In this document: piece by piece, positions 7,500 through 16,300 of the stretch
How the letters are laid out: the number at the start of each line of letters is the position of its first letter
Position numbering within the stretch: the first letter of the stretch is position 1
Origin: an uncultured Actinomycetes bacterium
GTDB lineage: Bacteria > Actinomycetota > Acidimicrobiia > Acidimicrobiales > RAAP-2
Direction: 5' to 3'
Assembly (NCBI GenBank): GCA_903874965.1
Contig: CAIQUD010000003.1
Location: 1-36,938 of the forward strand
Length of the DNA: 36,938 nucleotides
Program-made: the position numbers and the translations under genes
The notes under the pieces: generated by a model
Seen by the model: the letters and a program-made list of their open reading frames with translations, nothing else
The model's database searches: none
What the model was told of the DNA's origin: nothing

Positions 7500-9116
7500 A
7501 TGGATGTACCGTCGCTTCCTTTCGATTTTGAGAACGAGCAAGAGTTCAAATCGAGACTTCCGAAGCCACTGGTTGCCGTGGTGGGCGGTTTGGTCATTGC
7601 CGAAGGAATTGCTTCGCTTTCGTACGCCTCAGGAGTTCGGATGCCTCTTTGGCTCGATGAAACACTCACGGTGAACATCGCTCGGCTTCCGATTGGGCAA
7701 ATTCCAGGGGCGCTCAGACACGACGGGGCTCCTCCGCTGTTCTACCTTCTCCTGCACTTTTGGATTGGGCTTTTTGGCGAGGGAAATCTCGCCGTGCGAA
7801 TGCTCCCAACGACAATCTCAGCGGTAACCCTGATTGCGACCTTCCTGATTGTGCGACGAATTTGGGGGAACAGGATCGGCACGACGACCGTGGCGATCTT
7901 GGCGGGTGCTCCCTTCTTTGCCTACTACTCCTCAGAGTGTCGGATGTATGCGCTGGTGATGCTCGAATCGATCCTTCTCATCGGCGCACTTCATTCGGCA
8001 ATGTTGAACCCCAGTCGATGGAGGCTCGGAGGTGTGGCGGCTGTAGTGACGGCCTTGCTGTACACGCACTATTGGTCGATGTATCTCTTGTTCATGATCG
8101 TTCTCTGGCTCTGCTGGTACGCATGGAGGGGAGTGGAGAAGGCGTCGGCCAGAAAAGTGCTCGTCGCCGTCGTGGCTGGAGGCGTCCTCTTTCTTCCCTG
8201 GGTGCCAATCCTTCTCTTTCAGCTGGGGCATACCGGGACGCCATGGGGAGGAGCCCAGGGCGTTTCGATCGTCGTAGAAATCTTCGGATGGTTCACCGAC
8301 AATCAAGCAGCGCTCTTTCAAGTGAAGTCCCTCCATGCGCAATTGCTGCTCGTCAGTTACCTGGCATTTGGAGCCCTAGGAATGTTTGGGCTGGCGACGC
8401 AACGCTTCACGACTCAATTAGACCTACATCTTCAGCGTCGATCGCGACTTGTTACCTTGATGGCAGTCGGCACCGTTGTCGTAGGTGCAACAATTTCTGT
8501 CGTTGGTTCGAGCGCCGTCACAACTCGCTACGCCGCTGTTGCATTCATCCCATTTTGCATTCTGCTTGCCTTGGGAATCTCTTCATTTGGCGATAAGTGG
8601 ATTCGACTCCTCTTTGCCTTCGGACTGGCCACAGTAGGGGTGTGGAGCATCCACCAGTATCACGGGACGGCTCGTACGCAGGCTCCCAAGATTGCGTCGG
8701 CCCTTGCTGAATATGCTCTAGCGGGCGATGTTGTTGCGTACTGTCCAGATCAACTCGCTCCTCCGACACTTCGCCTTCTTGGGTCAACATCGGTGACATC
8801 AATTGGCTATCCACACTTCGATCTCAACCCCAACCTCATCGACTGGGTTGACTACGAAGCAGCGATCAGTAAGGCAACCCCAAGGATATTTGCCGCTCGA
8901 CTCGACCACCTCGCTGGTCCAAATCATCGCATCTGGCTTGTCTCGCAGACCTATGCAAGTGGACTCCACGGAAAGTGCGTTGACCTCAGGCACGAACTCG
9001 ACGTCTTACGTCCGAATGGCAATTCGGTCATTGTTTACTCCGACGTCCACCGATACTTCCAACCCATGCAACTCATCCTGTTCCCTCCTCCTGAAGAACA
9101 CGTAATTCATCCGTGA
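7500..9116 (+). CDS. GT-C fold membrane glycosyltransferase (PMT/ArnT-like, GT39-type)
   Basis: A 538-residue multi-pass membrane protein with roughly 10-12 hydrophobic segments and a C-terminal soluble domain of about 140 residues. The first extracytoplasmic loop has MPLWLDETLTVNIA, whose Asp-Glu pair matches the catalytic acidic motif of the PMT_2/GT-C family, followed by RHDGAPPLFYLLLHFW, the usual second loop motif. Such enzymes transfer a sugar from a polyprenyl-phosphate donor to an acceptor outside the membrane. The sugar and acceptor are unknown. The product lacks a signal peptide apart from its first helix. The gene diverges from oppB and reads into the glycan cluster (flavoenzyme, flippase, GT4), suggesting a role in surface polysaccharide or glycoprotein assembly. 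The ATG at 7500 lacks a Shine-Dalgarno sequence and may be leaderless. Confidence 0.85.
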   Translation: MDVPSLPFDFENEQEFKSRLPKPLVAVVGGLVIAEGIASLSYASGVRMPLWLDETLTVNIARLPIGQIPGALRHDGAPPLFYLLLHFWIGLFGEGNLAVRMLPTTISAVTLIATFLIVRRIWGNRIGTTTVAILAGAPFFAYYSSECRMYALVMLESILLIGALHSAMLNPSRWRLGGVAAVVTALLYTHYWSMYLLFMIVLWLCWYAWRGVEKASARKVLVAVVAGGVLFLPWVPILLFQLGHTGTPWGGAQGVSIVVEIFGWFTDNQAALFQVKSLHAQLLLVSYLAFGALGMFGLATQRFTTQLDLHLQRRSRLVTLMAVGTVVVGATISVVGSSAVTTRYAAVAFIPFCILLALGISSFGDKWIRLLFAFGLATVGVWSIHQYHGTARTQAPKIASALAEYALAGDVVAYCPDQLAPPTLRLLGSTSVTSIGYPHFDLNPNLIDWVDYEAAISKATPRIFAARLDHLAGPNHRIWLVSQTYASGLHGKCVDLRHELDVLRPNGNSVIVYSDVHRYFQPMQLILFPPPEEHVIHP

Positions 9117-9186
9117 CCGATCGAGGAATGGTTATTGGCTGGAGTATCGTGACGGCGGCCGGAGGGCACCAAACGGGTTGCCACTT

Positions 9187-9191
9187 GGAGG
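9187..9191 (+). promoter_or_regulatory. Ribosome binding site deciding the flavoenzyme start
   Basis: GGAGG lies 10 nt before ATG 9202 and 4 nt before GTG 9196. It lies downstream of the upstream in-frame TTG at 9178, which argues against that start. Confidence 0.55.
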
Positions 9192-9201
9192 CTTCGTGAC
9201 A

Positions 9202-10722
9202 ATGCAGAATGAATCACAGCAGCCCATCCGTGGACAGGCGCCGTTCACCCATCCTGTGGTCATCGCTGGTGCTGGACCCGCTGGACTAACTGCTGCCTAC
9301 CAGCTGATGAAGGCCGGAGACCCGGTAACCGTGTTTGAGTCTGACCAAGTCGTTGGCGGCATCTCAAGAACGGTTGAGCGTGACGGTTGGCGCTTCGATA
9401 TCGGTGGCCACCGTTTCTTCACGAAGGTTCCGCAAGTTGAAGCGTTGTGGCATGAAATCTTGCCGGACGAGGACTTCCTGCTTCGGCCTCGACAAAGCCG
9501 CATCTTCTACGACAACAAGTACTACGACTACCCACTTAAGGCCTCGAATGCACTTCGGAATCTTGGTGTGCTCGAGGCAGTTTTGTGCGTGTTGTCGTAC
9601 TTCAAGGCAAAGGCGTTCCCGCCAAAGGACCAGACAAACTACGAGAATTGGCTCGTTGCTCGGTTCGGATGGCGGCTCTACCGGCGATTCTTTGAGACCT
9701 ACACGGAGAAGGTCTGGGGAGTCCCCGTCAAAGAGATGCCGGCAGACTGGGCTGCCCAACGTGTAAAGGGCTTAAGTCTCGGTAACGCGATCATCAATGC
9801 CCTCAAGCCAAATCGAAAGCAAACCTCGATCACCTCGTTGATTGAGGAATTTCAATATCCCAAATATGGCCCTGGAATGATGTGGGAGGCAGCCGCTGCC
9901 AAGGTCGAAGCCGGAGGCGGGACGGTCGAATTCGGCCAACGTGTCGTCGAAGTAACTGCTGAAGATGGCGAACTGGTCTCAGTGACCGTCAGGGCGAAGG
10001 ACGGCAGTGAGCGGACGGTTCCTGCGGAAGCTTTCATTTCCACCATGCCAATGCGTGAGCTGGTTGAAGCGCTTCGACCTGCTCCGCCGCTATCGATCCT
10101 GCAATCTGGACTGGACCTCCACTACAGGGACTTCCTCACGGTGGCGTTGGTTGTTCCTGGCCAAGCCGCATTTCCCGACAACTGGATCTACATCCATTCA
10201 GCTGAAGTTGAAGTAGGTCGAATCCAGAACTTTGGGTCATGGTCGCCGTACATGGTCAAGGACGGCAAGACCTGTCTCGGTCTCGAGTACTTCGTCTTTG
10301 AAGGCGATCATCTCTGGAATTCCACCGATGAAGCACTCATCGCGCAGGCGACCGCAGAGCTTGGAAAGCTCGGATTGGTCGACCCTGATCGTGTAGAGCG
10401 GGGATTCGTCGTTCGAGTCCCAAAGGCGTATCCGTACTATGACGGCGAGTACAAAGACAACGTGGCGAGGATCGAGGAGTATCTCAGCAAGCACTGCCGC
10501 GGTGTCCACTTGGTCGGCAGAAACGGGATGCACAAGTACAACAATCAAGATCATTCAATGTTGACCGCGATGTTGACGGTAGAGAATCTCCACGGGGCGC
10601 ATCACGATATTTGGGCCGTGAACGTGGAGGAGGAGTATCACGAACAATCCGGTCGTCCTCCGGCGAACCAGGGGACTGGACGCGATGCACCGATTCTTCC
10701 GAAGCGCCCAATCGAAAGCTGA
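9202..10722 (+). CDS. FAD-dependent oxidoreductase, UDP-galactopyranose mutase-like (amine-oxidase superfamily)
   Basis: A 506-residue flavoenzyme. The N-terminal dinucleotide motif is VVIAGAGPAGLTAAYQL, followed by the acidic residue in VFESDQVVGG and by RFDIGGHRFFTK, the Gly-rich flavin motif shared with UDP-galactopyranose mutase and protoporphyrinogen-oxidase-like proteins. The C-terminal FAD contact is GMHKYNNQDHSMLTAML. In actinobacterial glycan clusters this family is usually annotated only as NAD(P)/FAD-dependent oxidoreductase. A UDP-sugar ring contraction to a furanose is attractive beside an AftD-like furanosyltransferase, but this is inference; a desaturase or oxidase role is equally possible. 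It is longer than true UDP-galactopyranose mutases (about 390 residues). TATCGT at 9145-9150 could be its -10. Confidence 0.82.
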   Translation: MQNESQQPIRGQAPFTHPVVIAGAGPAGLTAAYQLMKAGDPVTVFESDQVVGGISRTVERDGWRFDIGGHRFFTKVPQVEALWHEILPDEDFLLRPRQSRIFYDNKYYDYPLKASNALRNLGVLEAVLCVLSYFKAKAFPPKDQTNYENWLVARFGWRLYRRFFETYTEKVWGVPVKEMPADWAAQRVKGLSLGNAIINALKPNRKQTSITSLIEEFQYPKYGPGMMWEAAAAKVEAGGGTVEFGQRVVEVTAEDGELVSVTVRAKDGSERTVPAEAFISTMPMRELVEALRPAPPLSILQSGLDLHYRDFLTVALVVPGQAAFPDNWIYIHSAEVEVGRIQNFGSWSPYMVKDGKTCLGLEYFVFEGDHLWNSTDEALIAQATAELGKLGLVDPDRVERGFVVRVPKAYPYYDGEYKDNVARIEEYLSKHCRGVHLVGRNGMHKYNNQDHSMLTAMLTVENLHGAHHDIWAVNVEEEYHEQSGRPPANQGTGRDAPILPKRPIES

Positions 10723-10752
10723 CGCTATGACAGCCTTGTGGTTGGTGGCATC

Positions 10753-12060
10753 ATGAGTGCCGAAGCAGGTTCCACCTCCGGCAGGGCCAGGCTTGAAGAG
10801 ATCTGGCAGAACATCGCTAGCGCAGGACCCTTGGCGATTGCAGGAGTTCTTGCCAATGGTTCGAACATTCTCGTCACCATTTTGCTGGCGCACTTGCTCA
10901 TTTCGTCTGACTATGGCTACCTGAACCAGCTTGTTGGGCTCTTCTTGATTGTCTCAACACCTGGATCAGCGGTGATCGTGGCCGTCGTTCGGCGCGCCAC
11001 GGCTTGGCGAGTGGGTGGGAGAAGTGAAGAACTCCTCGTTTGGGCTAAGCGGCTGCATCGAGGGGCCGCCTGGAGCTATCTCATCTATGTCATCGTCATT
11101 GTGTTGGCCTCTGGCCCCCTGGCCGACCAAGTCTTGGCACATCACACGCGTGGTCGCGTCATCGCGATGTTGGCTGGAGCCGGACTCTGGGTCGTCCTCT
11201 GTATCGACCGAGGATTTCTTCAGGCAACGAGGCATTATCGAGATCTATCGATGAATCTCTTGGTTGAGGGTGGCACCCGTGCGGTTGCGGTCCTCAGCTT
11301 CGTCGCCATCAGCCCTCACGTACTCTCCGCGTGTCTCGGGATCTTCGTTGCCGAAGCGGCGACGTTTCTTCATGCACGATCAACTGCGCAACGTGCACTG
11401 GCAACTGCGGACGCGAAGTCGCTCAATGATGTTCCCATCGAGCCAAATTCAACGATTGTGCGAGACCTAGTGGCCGCGGTCGCAGCGATGTCACTGCTTG
11501 CAGTGCTTCAAAACGCTGATGTGATCCTGCTTGGGCGGCAAAACCATGCTGCCAGTGGTTCCTACGCCGCCATCTCGGTTGCCTCAAAGGCGCTGTACTT
11601 CGTCGCCATTGTTCTCTCTGGTTATCTCGTTCCTGAGGCGGCCATTCGCTGGAGGGAAGGCAACCACGCTCTTCGGCCTCTGGCCGCCACGTTCGCCATC
11701 CTTGGGATTCCAACGGTGGTGCTCTTCAGCGCAGCAGCACTGGCGCCACATGCTGTCCTGTCGCTGGTGTTCTCATCGAAGTACCTTGGCGCTCAAGACG
11801 CGTTCGCCACCCTCGTGATGGCAATGGCATGCCTCTCGGTCACTGTGGTGCTCACGCTCTATCTTTTGGCGATTGGGAAGCGTTGGATTGTTGGACTGCT
11901 CATCGTTGGAGCGAGTGCTCTTGTTGCAGCCACCCTTGCCGCACATGGGCAACCTTTGGCGGTTGCGCGAGCAGATCTCTTTGTACAAGCGCTGCTTGCT
12001 GCGGCCGTAGCGCTCGCCTTCTCCTTTGCGCACCTTCGTGACCATCGCTGGACGACCTGA
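10753..12060 (+). CDS. Oligosaccharide flippase-like multi-pass membrane protein (MVF/PST superfamily)
   Basis: A 435-residue, almost entirely hydrophobic protein with about 12 predicted membrane helices. It starts with an amphipathic N-terminal segment and GPLAIAGVLANGSNILVTIL followed by LLISSDYGYLNQLVGLFLI, the arrangement seen at the start of Wzx/PST exporters and MurJ-like proteins. Such proteins flip lipid-linked oligosaccharides across the membrane. No catalytic motif is expected. ATG at 10753 is preferred to GTG at 10738, although neither has a strong Shine-Dalgarno sequence. It follows the flavoenzyme by 30 bp and precedes the GT4 gene by 79 bp, consistent with one glycan-export unit. 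The exact family and substrate are uncertain. Confidence 0.75.
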   Translation: MSAEAGSTSGRARLEEIWQNIASAGPLAIAGVLANGSNILVTILLAHLLISSDYGYLNQLVGLFLIVSTPGSAVIVAVVRRATAWRVGGRSEELLVWAKRLHRGAAWSYLIYVIVIVLASGPLADQVLAHHTRGRVIAMLAGAGLWVVLCIDRGFLQATRHYRDLSMNLLVEGGTRAVAVLSFVAISPHVLSACLGIFVAEAATFLHARSTAQRALATADAKSLNDVPIEPNSTIVRDLVAAVAAMSLLAVLQNADVILLGRQNHAASGSYAAISVASKALYFVAIVLSGYLVPEAAIRWREGNHALRPLAATFAILGIPTVVLFSAAALAPHAVLSLVFSSKYLGAQDAFATLVMAMACLSVTVVLTLYLLAIGKRWIVGLLIVGASALVAATLAAHGQPLAVARADLFVQALLAAAVALAFSFAHLRDHRWTT

Positions 12061-12093
12061 TCCACCTGCTCAATCGTGAGTGAGCGCCCCCGG

Positions 12094-12099
12094 TAGCAT
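12094..12099 (+). promoter_or_regulatory. Candidate -10 box upstream of the GT4 gene
   Basis: TAGCAT in the context CCGGTAGCATTG, matching the CCGGTAGCCT context before uvrA. A start about 7 nt downstream would give a leader of about 34 nt before ATG 12140. No -35 is recognisable. Confidence 0.3.
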
Positions 12100-12139
12100 T
12101 GCCCCGTTCATTCACCGACGAGAACCGAGAAGGCAGGAG

Positions 12140-13309
12140 ATGTCCAACCAGGAACGTGGAGTGGATGCAATTGCCGAGATGGCGGCTCTCGCCAACATCT
12201 CGAAGGTCACCATCGTTGCATGGCGAGATCTCGACGATCCCGAAGCTGGTGGCTCTGAACTCCACGCTCACCGCATTGCCACCGCTTGGGCAAAGGCTGG
12301 AATCGAAGTGGTCATGCGAACCTCGATGGTCGCAGGGAAACCCACGGAGATTGTGCGTGATGGTTACACCGTGATCCGACGGGGTGGCAGGTACGCAGTC
12401 TTTGCCCAGGTGTTCATGGAAGGGCTGCGTCATCGCTCCAAGCCCGGTGAGGCTCTAATTGAGACATGGAATGGAATGCCATTCTTCAGCCCTATCTGGT
12501 ATCGGGGTCCACGAATCGTCGTACTGCATCATGTCCATGGACCAATGTGGAAGATGTCGCTCTCCCGCGGCTTGGCATGGATTGGTGAGGCAATTGAGAA
12601 GGTGTTGGCACCGCCTATCTACCGCTCGAGCGAGGTCGTCACGCTCTCTGCCTCGTCAAAACTCGAGATTGTCGAACAGATGCATCTCCCAGCCTCACGA
12701 ATTACGGTCGTCCCTCCAGGGATTGAGCCACGTTTCGTTCCAGGTGGAACCGCGTCTGTTGATCCTCTCGTCGTCGCGGTTGGTCGCCTTGTTCCCGTCA
12801 AGCAATTCGATCGCCTGATTGAGACGCTCGTAGCTGTAAAGAAGTCGGTTCCTGCGCTGAGAGCAATCGTCGTTGGCGAGGGATACCTCCGTCCGGAACT
12901 CGAGACGTTGATTCGTGACCGAAACGCGGAGACATGGATTTCACTACCGGGACGCCTTGACGACGGAGAAGTGGTCGCGCTTTATCAGGAGGCAACGGTC
13001 GTTGCCTCAGCATCCCTCCGGGAGGGCTGGGGGATGACGTTGACGGAGGCTGCGGCTTGCGGGACGCCATCGGTTGCGACAGATATTGCTGGTCATCGTG
13101 ACGCTGTCGTCAATGGTGTTTCTGGAGTCTTGGCAGCAGAGGGGCAACCCCTGGTTTCGGCCCTCGTGTCCGTTCTCTCAGACCCTGCAGAGCGTCAACG
13201 CCTTTCGGAAGGTGCGCTCAGTGTTGCCGCAGGCTTCAGCTGGGATCGGACGGCTGAACAGGCCTTCGGAGTCCTTGCATTGGTGGCTCAGCGACACGCG
13301 GTTCACTGA
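12140..13309 (+). CDS. GT4 family glycosyltransferase
   Basis: A 389-residue cytoplasmic GT-B fold enzyme that transfers sugar from a nucleotide-sugar donor. The N-terminal domain has VTIVAWRDLDDPEAGGSELH, with the Gly-rich acceptor-side loop and His-containing motif. The C-terminal domain has VVAVGRLVPVKQFDRLIE, the conserved VVGEGYLRPELE, PGRLDDGEVVALYQEA, and the donor-binding SLREGWGMTLTEAAACGTP with the E-x7-E pattern. The end, GFSWDRTAEQ, is the common C-terminal GT4 motif. ATG at 12140 is preferred to GTG 12080 because AAGG lies 6 nt upstream. From memory it resembles the Rv0225-type enzyme of mycobacteria, which lies near aftD there too. Its last 74 bp overlap, convergently, the end of the AftD-methyltransferase gene. 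Confidence 0.88.
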   Translation: MSNQERGVDAIAEMAALANISKVTIVAWRDLDDPEAGGSELHAHRIATAWAKAGIEVVMRTSMVAGKPTEIVRDGYTVIRRGGRYAVFAQVFMEGLRHRSKPGEALIETWNGMPFFSPIWYRGPRIVVLHHVHGPMWKMSLSRGLAWIGEAIEKVLAPPIYRSSEVVTLSASSKLEIVEQMHLPASRITVVPPGIEPRFVPGGTASVDPLVVAVGRLVPVKQFDRLIETLVAVKKSVPALRAIVVGEGYLRPELETLIRDRNAETWISLPGRLDDGEVVALYQEATVVASASLREGWGMTLTEAAACGTPSVATDIAGHRDAVVNGVSGVLAAEGQPLVSALVSVLSDPAERQRLSEGALSVAAGFSWDRTAEQAFGVLALVAQRHAVH

Positions 13310-16300
13310 CCTCCACATCCTTCCGGAGCACGAGGAGGAGGTTCCACGTGACGAACTCACGGAAGATTGGAACCTTGATGATCCAAGCGGCCCACTCTGG
13401 GTAGTAGCGAGGAAACGCCCAGACGAGGCTGACGTCTTCCCGAGCTTTCACAAGCTTGAGCGCATCGGCTACCCGCACCTTGAAGAGTGAACTTCCAAAG
13501 AGATTCCCTGGAGGACGGCCGTGCTTCCGTTCGTAGCGTCGTGCGGCATAGTTGCCGCCGAAGAGGTGCCACGGTGAGGTTTCGTGGCCACCCCAAGGTG
13601 ATTTCCACACGGTGAAGGAGCAGTAGACCGTCCCATTTGGTTTCGTGACCCGCAGTGCTTCATCGAGGAAGGCCTTCGGGTCTGGAACGTGTTCGAGCAC
13701 GTTGGATGAGAATGCAATATCAATGGAGTCGTCGGCGAAGGGGAGGCGAACTCCGTCGCCCGCGATCGTTCGTTGCTGGTGGAGTCTGCCTGGCTTCACG
13801 GCATACTCGTGGCGCTCTTCGAAGCTTGCAAATGGCTGGTCAACCGGTCGGACCTCGACGGGTCGCGCCTCGGGTTCGACGAGGAGCACGCGTGCCCCTC
13901 GTGCTTCAAATGCCTCACTGAAGTAGCCCGGCCCACCGCCGACATCGACGATGGTCCGGTTGAAGAGTGGCGTGAAGATAGCCAATTGATTTGCCGTGTC
14001 TTCTGCGAGGGTTCGATAGAAGCGATCAGGGTCGGTCTGTTCAACTTTGAAGGCTTGGAATAACGCGATAGATCGCCGAAGTCCAGTAGGAATCGTCGTC
14101 GGTCGTTCTTCAACATCGGTGTAGTCGACCGCCTGGACTTTGTCGTTTGCATCAGGGGCGTCAAATGCCTTGCGGGCGGTAAGACCGGCTGCGGCAACCA
14201 TTCCGGCCGCGGGAACTGCCGATACCACTGCTCCTGGGACAAACGCTGTCTCACCAGGAGCGAGTGCACCTTCGTTGGAGAGTGGCTGAATGGATGGTTC
14301 AGTACTTTCGAGGTCGCTGCCGATCGTCGATACTGCGAGTGTGGCGAGCGGTGAACGGAGAGGGAGCAGATTGACGTCTGACGGACCAGAGGAGTCGTCA
14401 TCACTCGTTGGGAAGCGGTCTTCCGAGGGATCGATGGGACCCCCGCGCTCGGTGGACCGACTCGCGGACCGTTCGATGGTCGCGTCAACAAGCAAGATAG
14501 CGAGACTCGCCCAAACCGCTCCATTCGCGAGCCCAAAGTGTTGCGGCCAAAGGATGTTCCAGGGCCACTTGTGCGCCTGAGCGATCATTGAACCTGCTGC
14601 AAGGACCAGCCCCGTTGCGGCAGCGAGCATTGACAGCATCCGACCAATTCTCGACGTGAAGAGGAGAACTGCCAAGACGGCGAGCGGGACGATTGCCAAC
14701 CACGACGTGCAAAGCATGGCAATGACGACGACGACTACGGACGTGACAATCGAGGGTCTTCCGATCTCGTTCATCCCAACCGAGCGAGAAAGGAGGGTCG
14801 GAGGTGTGACCTCTTCGTCTGCTTCGCTGTGGGCAGTCGTTCGACGGCGACGGCGAGGAAGGATGGCCAAACCAAGGACCACGACGAAGCCAACCATTGA
14901 GGCATACAGCGACCAATTGACGACCGTTTGAGGAGTCCAAGTCAGTGAAACGGTGTGCTTCTTCCCGAGGGAAAAGGCTGGGAGATCCCATCCATTGGCA
15001 AAACCATCAACCAATCGAGGTGAATACGTGACTGCCTTGCCGTCAATGGCGAGCTTCCAACCTGAACTCAGACTCTGCCCAAGGACCAAGGTGCCAGGGG
15101 CTCCCGTTCCAATGAAGGAGCCTTTGAGCGATGTCCTCGACTGCGACGTGAGTTCTACGTGCGTCGCAGCGGGTGCAGCGGGAAGTTGGAACTCCGATTG
15201 GTTCTGAGGGAGTGGTCCACCGCCGATGTCAGAGCCAAATCCGACAAGATCGGCCGTCACGCCAATGTTGGAGGTCTGGACGCTCTCAATCTGATTGAGC
15301 CCCTTGTTGAACGAGGTCGAAGGCGAACAGCCGGTGAATCGAAGACCCTTGCCGCCAATGAGATCAGCGACTGAACCATGTGCAGTTATTGGGACTGGCA
15401 TGCCATTGACAAAGAGCACGTCAGAGCGACACGGTAGGTCAACAGTGTCGGGGGTCTTGGGAGCGGCAACCCCAGGAAGTCCGAGTTCAGCAATGCCGAT
15501 TGGCAATGAGGAAGGGCCGAAGGTCGAGAAATCAATGATCTTTGGCGCTACCTTTTTCACGATGGTGAGGGTGAAGGTTTTTCCCGTCAGTGTGGTTGGC
15601 AATTGAACCGTTACCGCTGACGTCGATCCATTCTCGCTTGATGCTGGTGGTGGAATACCGGGCATCGGAACGGTCACCGTCTGCAGCCCATTGCTGAGTG
15701 AGATCAATGAGGGCAACCCATGATGGCCATCATTGACGAGGTCCATGTTGAGGTGATCCACCGAAATGGACTTCGAAAGATTCACCGTCATCGACTGGCC
15801 ATTCTTTGTTGAAACGTCAGGCACCCAAGCCGTCTCCGCCTTGCCGTCAATTGCGGACCATGAACCTGCATTGACGTTCGACGCGAGACGACTCGTTGAG
15901 TCGGTTCCAATGACGGTTGAAGCAGACGTGGAGGCATTGCCGGTCCGTCCCAGAAGGGCGTTGATCGTTGGATCGGTTGCGTCTCGATTGGCACGGAGGA
16001 TTCCACCAACGGAGAACTCCCGAGGATTTGGAAGGTAGACCGCTCGCGAGAGTCCATGACGGGGTAGGACAAGTCGATTGTTCACAATCACCATTCGGTG
16101 GTTGATCGCCGAAGCCCCAACTTTGTTGGTGAGGTCGATCGGCATGCGGAGGCTCTCATGGATGGGCGTGAGACCCGTCACAGAGATTTCTGCAAACCCA
16201 ATGGCGTTTGCGGTTGAGAAATCTTTACGACCAGGCTCATTGGTTGCGTCGATGGTGATGGTGAGGTGACGGAATGACTTCATCGGAAATGAAATGGTTT

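Noticed and set aside
7760-8596. 278-codon plus-strand frame inside the GT-C glycosyltransferase gene
   Set aside because: It is an out-of-frame shadow with a composition unlike a real protein, while the true frame shows GT-C motifs throughout.
13796-14536. 246-codon minus-strand frame in the linker/methyltransferase part of the AftD gene
   Set aside because: It is on the same strand but another frame from the AftD-methyltransferase protein; I considered whether it signals a frameshift, but the methyltransferase motifs stay in the long frame.
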